This document shows, in pieces, positions 57,929-64,000 of a DNA stretch of 64,000 nucleotides (position 1 is its first letter; every line of letters starts with the position of its first letter). Made by a program: the position numbers and the translations under genes. This DNA comes from Pseudomonas sp. M30-35 (GTDB lineage: Bacteria; Pseudomonadota; Gammaproteobacteria; Pseudomonadales; Pseudomonadaceae). The stretch is taken from the NCBI RefSeq assembly GCF_002163625.1, contig NZ_CP020892.1, positions 4,216,001 to 4,280,000 of the forward strand. The letters are read 5' to 3'. Below the pieces are notes generated by a model, which worked only from the letters and a program-made list of their open reading frames with translations, did not search any database and had not been told where the DNA came from.

Positions 57929-60178
57929 CTACTCAACCAGCAAGCTGTCAACTCGCTGAAAGCCCCGCGGCAGCTTATTGCCACGCCGACCGCGCTCACC
58001 TTTGTAGTGTTCAAGATCATCAGCCTTGAGTGACAAGGTGCGCTTACCCGCTTGCAGCACCAGCGTCGCCCCAACTGGCAGAACGGCGAGATCGGTCAGG
58101 TACTCTTCGCGCGAAGCAACTCGATCGCCCGGGATACCGATAATTTTATTGCCCTTACCTTTGCCCAACTGCGGCAAGTCCGCCACCTTGAACAACAACA
58201 AGCGGCCTTCGGTTGTTACCGCGGCGAGCCAATCCTCTTCGCGACTGACCAACGGCTTGGGGGGTATCACTTTGGCGCCATTTGGCAGACTCAGTAGAGC
58301 TTTACCGGCTTTGTTCTTGGCTTGCAGGTCTTCACCTTTAACCACGAAACCATAACCCGCATCCGAAGCGATCACATACAACGCCTCATCATCCGGCAAC
58401 ATCACGCATTCAAACGTGGCGCCAGGCGGTGGCGTCAGACGACCCGTTAATGGCTCGCCCTGGCCACGCGCGGAAGGCAATGAGTGCGCGGCCAACGAGT
58501 AGCTACGCCCGGTTGAGTCAATAAACACTGCGTACTGATTCGAGCGTCCTGGAGCCAGGGCTTTAAAGCCATCACCGGCCTTATATGACAAGCCCGTCGC
58601 ATCCAGGTCGTGGCCCTTACCGCAACGCACCCATCCTTTCTCGGAGATCACCACAGTGACGGGCTCAGCAGGCATCAGTTCATTTTCTGACAGCGCCTTG
58701 GCTTCGGCACGCGCGACAATCGGCGAACGTCGATCATCGCCGTAGGTTTCAGCATCTTTGATGATTTCATCACGCACCAGCTTCTTCAGGCGCGCTTCGC
58801 TGCCAAGCAGCTTGAGCAGTTTTTCACGCTCTTTGGCCAGCTCGTCTTGTTCACCCCGAATTTTCATCTCTTCAAGGCGCGCCAACTGACGTAAGCGCGT
58901 ATCAAGGATGTAATCAGCCTGGATATCTGTCAGCGCAAAGCGCTCGATCAGCACCGCTTTTGGCTGCTCTTCAGTACGGATGATGTGGATCACTTCATCC
59001 AGATTGAGGAAGGCAACCAACAAGCCTTCCAACAGGTGCAAGCGGCGCTCGACTTTATCCAGACGGAACTGCAGACGGCGGCGCACGGTATTAACCCGAT
59101 ACTCCAGCCACTCACGCAGCAGTTGGCGCAGATTCTTCACCTGCGGCTTGCCGTCCAAGCCAATCACGTTGGTGTTGACTCGGTAACTCGATTCAAGCTC
59201 AGTAGTGGCAAACAAGTGCTGCATCAACTCCGCAGCATCGACCCGATTTGAGCGCGGAATGATAACAATGCGGCATGGATGTTCGTGGTCAGACTCATCA
59301 CGCAGGTCAGCCACCATAGGCAGCTTTTTGGCCTGCATTTGTCCAGCGATCTGCTCCAACACTTTAGAACCGGAGACCTGATGCGGCAGCGAGGTGACAA
59401 CGATATCGCCATCTTCAACCCGATAAACCGCACGCATACGCACCGAGCCACGACCGGTTTCGTAGATTTTCAGCAGATCAGCCCGTGGCGTGATGATCTC
59501 CGCCTCGGTCGGATAATCCGGCCCCAATACGTGCTCACAAAGCTGCTCGACTGTGGCATTCGGCTCATCAATCAAGCGCACGCAGGCCGCAGCGACTTCG
59601 CGCAGGTTATGCGGTGGCACATCGGTCGCCATACCGACTGCAATGCCTGTCGTGCCATTGAGCAGTAAGTTCGGCAATCGCGCAGGCAGGGTTGCGGGCT
59701 CGTTCATGGTGCCGTCAAAGTTCGGCACCCAGTCAACTGTGCCCTGCCCCAACTCGGTCAGCAGGACTTCCGAATAGCGCGACAACCGCGCCTCGGTATA
59801 ACGCATGGCCGCGAAGGATTTTGGATCATCCGGCGCCCCCCAGTTTCCCTGACCATCGACCAAGGTATAGCGGTAGCTGAACGGCTGCGCCATGAGGACC
59901 ATTGCCTCGTAGCACGCCGAATCGCCATGCGGATGAAACTTACCCAGCACGTCACCGACAGTACGCGCCGATTTTTTGTGCTTGGAGTCAGCATCCAGGC
60001 CCAATTCACTCATCGCGTAGATGATGCGCCGCTGAACCGGCTTCAGACCATCACCAATGTGCGGTAAAGCACGGTCCATGATTACGTACATGGAGTAGTT
60101 GAGGTAAGCCTGCTCGGTAAAATCGGCAAGGGAACGGCGTTCAACACCGTCCAGACTCAAATCGAGAGAATCGCTCAT
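57929..60178 (-). CDS. parC: DNA topoisomerase IV subunit A
   Basis: A 749-residue decatenase subunit. The catalytic tyrosine is in [16 protein letters not shown]; the quinolone-resistance region reads [16 protein letters not shown] with the sensitive-type serine. The C-terminal DNA-wrapping domain with repeated beta-pinwheel blades occupies the last 250 residues. It is the last gene of the parE operon, seven bases after the retropepsin-like gene. Confidence 0.98.
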   Translation of the reverse strand: MSDSLDLSLDGVERRSLADFTEQAYLNYSMYVIMDRALPHIGDGLKPVQRRIIYAMSELGLDADSKHKKSARTVGDVLGKFHPHGDSACYEAMVLMAQPFSYRYTLVDGQGNWGAPDDPKSFAAMRYTEARLSRYSEVLLTELGQGTVDWVPNFDGTMNEPATLPARLPNLLLNGTTGIAVGMATDVPPHNLREVAAACVRLIDEPNATVEQLCEHVLGPDYPTEAEIITPRADLLKIYETGRGSVRMRAVYRVEDGDIVVTSLPHQVSGSKVLEQIAGQMQAKKLPMVADLRDESDHEHPCRIVIIPRSNRVDAAELMQHLFATTELESSYRVNTNVIGLDGKPQVKNLRQLLREWLEYRVNTVRRRLQFRLDKVERRLHLLEGLLVAFLNLDEVIHIIRTEEQPKAVLIERFALTDIQADYILDTRLRQLARLEEMKIRGEQDELAKEREKLLKLLGSEARLKKLVRDEIIKDAETYGDDRRSPIVARAEAKALSENELMPAEPVTVVISEKGWVRCGKGHDLDATGLSYKAGDGFKALAPGRSNQYAVFIDSTGRSYSLAAHSLPSARGQGEPLTGRLTPPPGATFECVMLPDDEALYVIASDAGYGFVVKGEDLQAKNKAGKALLSLPNGAKVIPPKPLVSREEDWLAAVTTEGRLLLFKVADLPQLGKGKGNKIIGIPGDRVASREEYLTDLAVLPVGATLVLQAGKRTLSLKADDLEHYKGERGRRGNKLPRGFQRVDSLLVE

Positions 60179-60185
60179 GCGTGCC

Positions 60186-60710
60186 TCATTGCAAAGTTGA
60201 TTGGCGCAGCAACAACGTGCCGTCGCGCTGGGTAAATTCGAGTTTCTTCAGGGCACTCATGCCCAGCAATACTTCCTCACCGGTCATACCGGGAGCGATC
60301 AGAGCGGTGACATCGTGAAGCACAATATCGCCTAATTTAAGTTGTTTGAGCCGCGTTCGATGCCCTGTGGTCTGGCCATTAGCCGTTCGCACGGTAACCG
60401 CTGCACCTGCCTGCAAACCCAGCTGTCGAGCAAGCTCTGCTGGAACGGCGACATCTGTCGCCCCGGTATCCAGTAAAAACTCAACATCTTCACCGTTTAT
60501 CTGCCCACTAGCGAAATAGTGTCCTTGCCGACTACTGGCCAGGCGCACCTCAACATAGCCATTGGCATGCACCGATTGTGGATTGCTGTTCGGGTTACGC
60601 TGTTTATCTTCAAGATTGCCAAAAAAATGCGTCGCAAGGAACAAGCCTGCGCCCCACGCCAGTACGAGCATTACCCGACCGGCGCGCTTCCCCGCAGGCT
60701 GCGCACTCAC
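60186..60710 (-). CDS. Retropepsin-like aspartic protease, membrane-anchored
   Basis: A 174-residue protein with an N-terminal membrane anchor ([19 protein letters not shown]) and a clan AA aspartic protease domain with the active-site motif [17 protein letters not shown] and the family's MSALKKLEF end. One active site per chain implies a homodimer. The substrate is unknown. The start is a GTG overlapping the upstream gene by four bases. Confidence 0.88.
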   Translation of the reverse strand: MSAQPAGKRAGRVMLVLAWGAGLFLATHFFGNLEDKQRNPNSNPQSVHANGYVEVRLASSRQGHYFASGQINGEDVEFLLDTGATDVAVPAELARQLGLQAGAAVTVRTANGQTTGHRTRLKQLKLGDIVLHDVTALIAPGMTGEEVLLGMSALKKLEFTQRDGTLLLRQSTLQ

Positions 60711-61708
60711 TGGTTAGCCTCCCAGCCACCTTTCGGTGCAGCAAAGCGCCAAACGATAGGGCGCGCCTCGCCATCGGCACGAACCCGACCACCGTTATCG
60801 ACGCCCAGCCAGGCTCCGCTTTGATCAATCTGCAATGCTTCGACCCGCCCGTAAGCACTTGGGTAACGCCGCGCCTCGGTCAGCGCTTCATCCGCAAATG
60901 ACCAGCAACGCTCGACCTCACCATTACTTAGCTTGCGCCGGCAGATGCGATGAGCCTGACGCTCCAGAGTGAAGAGTTTTTCAGCGTAGTAACTCAAGTC
61001 TGAGAAATCTTTCGGTTGTGGTGTGCCGCCGAGTTGCTCGGGCGCAGGTACTTTGCCGCTTTCGCTAAGCAATACACAGCCGCCGGTACATTCCCATACT
61101 GAACGTTTCTTGTGCATAACCAACAAACCACGGCGCTGACGTTCAGCCGCCAGCCACATACGTCCACCAGCAGGATCAATCGTGATGCCTTCAAGCAGCG
61201 CATTGAAATGCAACAACATGCCGCTGCCCCGGGCTTGATGAACCAGAGACTTCGGCAGCCGCACCCACTCAGGGTCTGCGGCGACGGGCAACAGCAACAC
61301 CTCAGCCTTAGCCTCACTGACCAAATAGCGATTACCGATCGAGTCGCAGGTGATGCCCTCAAAATCGAGCGAGCCACCGCGCACTAGACCTGTCGCCCAT
61401 GCGCGCACGCCAATTCCCCAAGGCAAGCTTGAGTCTGGAGCGGGTGGTGCCGTAAATAACTCAGGCTCAGCTTGCCACACACCGTCACCACCGCCGAGAC
61501 GGTAGATACGACCATCATCACGATCCGAAACCGCCCACAATGCATCTCCGCACCAGGCCAGCCCGGATAAATTGCCCGCAGACATGCCATCGACCGGGTG
61601 CTCACTGATTAACTTAAGCTGCTCAACCGGCTGACTGACAGCCAACTGATTAGCCGCTACAAATGGTGCAACACTAAGCAATAACAGAGCGAAAAACGTG
61701 TGCCTCAA
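60707..61708 (-). CDS. Secreted esterase-like activity of phytase family protein
   Basis: A 333-residue protein with a signal peptide (HTFFALLLLSVAPFVAANQ) and a beta-propeller-like domain: LSGLAWCGDALWAVSDRDD, GGSLDFEGITCDSIGNRYLV and YAEKLFTLERQAHRICRRK are typical of the phytase-like esterase family. The substrate is unknown. The start is a TTG overlapping the parE stop (TTGA); no ATG is available near the signal peptide. Embedded in the topoisomerase IV operon, as in other pseudomonads. Confidence 0.85.
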   Translation of the reverse strand: MRHTFFALLLLSVAPFVAANQLAVSQPVEQLKLISEHPVDGMSAGNLSGLAWCGDALWAVSDRDDGRIYRLGGGDGVWQAEPELFTAPPAPDSSLPWGIGVRAWATGLVRGGSLDFEGITCDSIGNRYLVSEAKAEVLLLPVAADPEWVRLPKSLVHQARGSGMLLHFNALLEGITIDPAGGRMWLAAERQRRGLLVMHKKRSVWECTGGCVLLSESGKVPAPEQLGGTPQPKDFSDLSYYAEKLFTLERQAHRICRRKLSNGEVERCWSFADEALTEARRYPSAYGRVEALQIDQSGAWLGVDNGGRVRADGEARPIVWRFAAPKGGWEANQ

Positions 61709-63594
61709 AGCAGAACCTCAGCCAGATCACCTTTCGACTCAAGCCACGCCTTGCGATCGCTTGCGCGTTTTTTCGCCAGCAACATGTCCATCATTTCCTG
61801 AGTGGCGGGATAATCTTCCAGCGTCAATTGCACCAGTCGCCGAGTATTCGGGTCCATGGTGGTTTCACGCAACTGCGGCGGATTCATCTCACCAAGGCCT
61901 TTGAATCGGGTGACCTGCGGCTTACCGCGACGCTTCTCGGCAACCAAACGGTCAAGAATGCCGTCACGCTCAGCGTCGTCAAGGGCGTAGAAAATCTCTT
62001 TACCCAGATCGATCCGGTATAGCGGTGGCATGGCGACAAAGATATGCCCGGCATCAACCAACGCGCGAAAATGCTGAACGAACAATGCGCAAAGCAAAGT
62101 CGCAATGTGCAGGCCGTCAGAGTCGGCGTCGGCGAGGATGCAAATCTTGCCGTAGCGCAGTTGCGTCAGGTCGTTTGAGCCCGGATCGATACCAATGGCC
62201 ACGGCAATATCATGCACCTCTTGTGAGGCTAGAACTTCACTGCCATCGACTTCCCAAGTGTTGAGGATCTTGCCGCGCAACGGCATGATCGCCTGGAACT
62301 CTTTATCCCGCGCTTGCTTGGCAGAACCACCGGCGGAGTCACCCTCGACCAGGAACAGCTCAGAGCGCATAGGGTCCTGACCTGCACAATCAGCCAGCTT
62401 GCCCGGCAGTGCAGGCCCTTGAGTAATTTTCTTACGCTCAACCTTTTTACCGGCCTTGAGGCGGCGGTTAGCGTTACTAATCGCCAGTTCAGCTAACTGC
62501 TGGCCGAACTCAGGGTGCGCGTTTAACCAAAGGCTGAAGGCATCTTTAACCACGCCTGAGACAAACGCCGCGGCTTCACGTGAAGACAAACGTTCTTTGG
62601 TCTGACCGCTGAACTGGGCGTCTTGCATCTTCATCGACAACACGAAGGCAATCCGCTCCCAGATATCTTCCGGAGCCAGCTTGACCCCGCGCGGCAGCAA
62701 GTTACGGAACTCACAAAACTCACGCATGGCATCCAGCAAGCCCTGGCGCAAGCCGTTGACATGGGTACCGCCCTGCGCAGTCGGGATCAGGTTGACGTAG
62801 CTCTCTTGAACACTTTCGCCCCCCTCCGGCAGCCACAGCAGCGCCCAATCGACCGCTTCTTTATTGCCAGCCAGGCTGCCACAGAATGGCTCATCAGGCA
62901 GGCGCGGGTATTCACTGACCGCATCGACCAAATACGAGCGCAAACCGTCTTCAAACAGCCACTCGATACGCTCACCGCTGGCTTTATCTTCAAAGCTGAC
63001 GCTAAGGCCGGGGCACAGCACAGCTTTAGCCTTTAGTACGTGCTTAAGGCGGCTGATCGAGAATTTGTGTGAGTCGAAATACTTACCGTCTGGCCAGAAG
63101 TGCACGCTGGTGCCGGTATTGCGCTTACCCACGGTATTGACGACTTCGAGTTCACTGGCTTTAAAGCCGTTCTCAAAGGTCATGCGGTATTCACTACCCT
63201 CGCGTTTGACGCGAACCTCGACCAAGGTCGACAAGGCGTTAACCACAGAAATACCAACACCGTGCAAGCCACCGGAGAACTGGTAGTTTTTGTTGGAAAA
63301 CTTACCGCCAGCGTGGAGCTTGGTGAAAATCAGCTCGACCCCTGGCACCCCTTCTTCAGGGTGAATATCGACCGGCATACCGCGGCCGTCATCGGTGACC
63401 TCCAGCGAGTTATCCTCGTGCAGGATCACCTGAATGCTTTGGGCATGCCCGGCCAAGGCTTCGTCAACCGAGTTATCGATGACTTCTTGAGCCAAGTGAT
63501 TGGGGCGACTGGTATCGGTGTACATACCCGGACGCTTGCGCACCGGGTCAAGACCGGAAAGGACTTCGATGGCGTCGGCGTTATAACTGGCCAT
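61705..63594 (-). CDS. parE: DNA topoisomerase IV subunit B
   Basis: A 629-residue GHKL ATPase subunit: VIDNSVDEALAGHA, VTDDGRGMPVDIHPEEG, QFSGGLHGVGISVVNAL, and the metal-binding TOPRIM part with LFLVEGDSAGGSAKQARD and ILADADSDGLHIATLL. It is the first gene of the parE-esterase-protease-parC operon, which keeps both topoisomerase subunits in one transcript. Confidence 0.98.
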   Translation of the reverse strand: MASYNADAIEVLSGLDPVRKRPGMYTDTSRPNHLAQEVIDNSVDEALAGHAQSIQVILHEDNSLEVTDDGRGMPVDIHPEEGVPGVELIFTKLHAGGKFSNKNYQFSGGLHGVGISVVNALSTLVEVRVKREGSEYRMTFENGFKASELEVVNTVGKRNTGTSVHFWPDGKYFDSHKFSISRLKHVLKAKAVLCPGLSVSFEDKASGERIEWLFEDGLRSYLVDAVSEYPRLPDEPFCGSLAGNKEAVDWALLWLPEGGESVQESYVNLIPTAQGGTHVNGLRQGLLDAMREFCEFRNLLPRGVKLAPEDIWERIAFVLSMKMQDAQFSGQTKERLSSREAAAFVSGVVKDAFSLWLNAHPEFGQQLAELAISNANRRLKAGKKVERKKITQGPALPGKLADCAGQDPMRSELFLVEGDSAGGSAKQARDKEFQAIMPLRGKILNTWEVDGSEVLASQEVHDIAVAIGIDPGSNDLTQLRYGKICILADADSDGLHIATLLCALFVQHFRALVDAGHIFVAMPPLYRIDLGKEIFYALDDAERDGILDRLVAEKRRGKPQVTRFKGLGEMNPPQLRETTMDPNTRRLVQLTLEDYPATQEMMDMLLAKKRASDRKAWLESKGDLAEVLL

Positions 63595-63695
63595 AGGGTC
63601 TCTTAATTTTTAACAGTTAATCGAGAAACTCACATAACCGCTGGCTGCGCTGCCGTAATTGATCGGCGACTGCGGCGCAGCGAGATGCGAGTCAT

Positions 63696-64000
63696 TCAAA
63701 GGTCAGAAAAGTCGATATCGTGCCACAACTTGGGCGCAATACCGGCAAAAGCAAATAGCATTGGCAAGCGTTGAGCAAACCCCTGGAAGCCATGGTCCCC
63801 CCCCGCCTGAATACGCAGCGCGCAACCGCGATATAAAGCCTGAGCCTGACGATAGTCCAGGGTTTCATCAGCTGTCTGCAACCATACCTGATAACGCTCG
63901 GGATCTTGTGACGGTATCACTTCCAGCTCGGCCAGAGCGTTAACGTGATCTGTCGTCAGGTCCCAGGTTTCGTCGCTATAAAAGTTTTTTTGCGGTCCGA
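63696..64000 (-). CDS. yqiA: YqiA-type esterase, 3' part (5' end outside window)
   Basis: The last 100 or so residues of an alpha/beta-hydrolase of the YqiA family. The frame is open to the window end. The catalytic aspartate is in LQTADETLDYRQA and the catalytic histidine in QAGGDHGFQGF. The GGD segment is encoded by a run of eight G (plus-strand C, 63797-63804). It lies upstream of parE in the same direction, as in E. coli and Pseudomonas. Confidence 0.9.
   Translation of the reverse strand, partial: GPQKNFYSDETWDLTTDHVNALAELEVIPSQDPERYQVWLQTADETLDYRQAQALYRGCALRIQAGGDHGFQGFAQRLPMLFAFAGIAPKLWHDIDFSDL

Noticed and set aside
59900..59950. Quinolone-resistance change in parC
   Set aside because: The region reads [10 protein letters not shown] with the sensitive-type serine, so no resistance change is visible.

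Overview
The window is a stretch of gammaproteobacterial chromosome from Pseudomonas in the broad sense. The evidence is gene order and protein type. The block alr, dnaB, rplI, rpsR, rpsF, rlmB, rnr, tRNA-Leu, purA, hisZ, hflC/K/X, hfq, miaA, mutL, amiB, tsaE, nnr, queG, orn, rsgA, motB/A, rhdA, psd, fimX, serB, parC, parE, yqiA follows, from memory, the order of P. aeruginosa genes PA4930 to PA4968. Almost every protein has the length expected for that genus. No rRNA, CRISPR array, prophage or insertion sequence was seen.

Layout. (1) 1-9036: the 3' part of urease ureC, a small DksA/TraR zinc-finger protein, an oxaloacetate decarboxylase-type enzyme, an orphan solute-binding protein, two membrane proteins, an Hsp70-like YegD and the radical-SAM protein YgiQ. 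(2) 9037-15716: an accessory island. After about 500 bases without a recognisable gene comes a five-gene operon with overlapping stop/start codons: a GNAT-like protein, a GH3-type acyl-adenylating enzyme, a tandem-GNAT protein and an EmrA/EmrB-type efflux pair. Its first gene is clearly AT-richer than the neighbours. This is the best candidate in the window for an undescribed system: make or modify an acid by adenylation and acyl transfer, then export it. (3) 15815-25525: alr, a VOC protein with a WYL regulator and a palindrome upstream, the replicative helicase, a ribosomal-protein operon, and rlmB/rnr. (4) 25731-41677: tRNA-Leu(CAG), then a long minus-strand superoperon running nnr, tsaE, amiB, mutL, miaA, hfq, hflX, hflK, hflC, then DUF2065, hisZ, purA, with queG divergent. 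(5) 41858-52886: ribosome assembly (rsgA), the flagellar stator (motA/motB), an HDOD protein, rhodanese, phosphatidylserine decarboxylase, a PilZ-like protein and FimX, the last two forming a probable cyclic-di-GMP surface-behaviour pair. (6) 53024-64000: thpR, serB, a divergent Smp/AhpA-like membrane protein, a PqiC-like lipoprotein, and the coupled operon parE, phytase-like esterase, retropepsin-like protease, parC, ending in the 3' part of yqiA.

Themes. Most neighbouring genes on one strand are joined by 1-17 base overlaps (ATGA, GTGA, TTGA, TGATG), and GTG and TTG starts are frequent at these joints. Intergenic regions carry several long perfect inverted repeats, some clearly terminators and others not. 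Long poly-C tracts (up to 14) are scattered through both intergenic and coding sequence.
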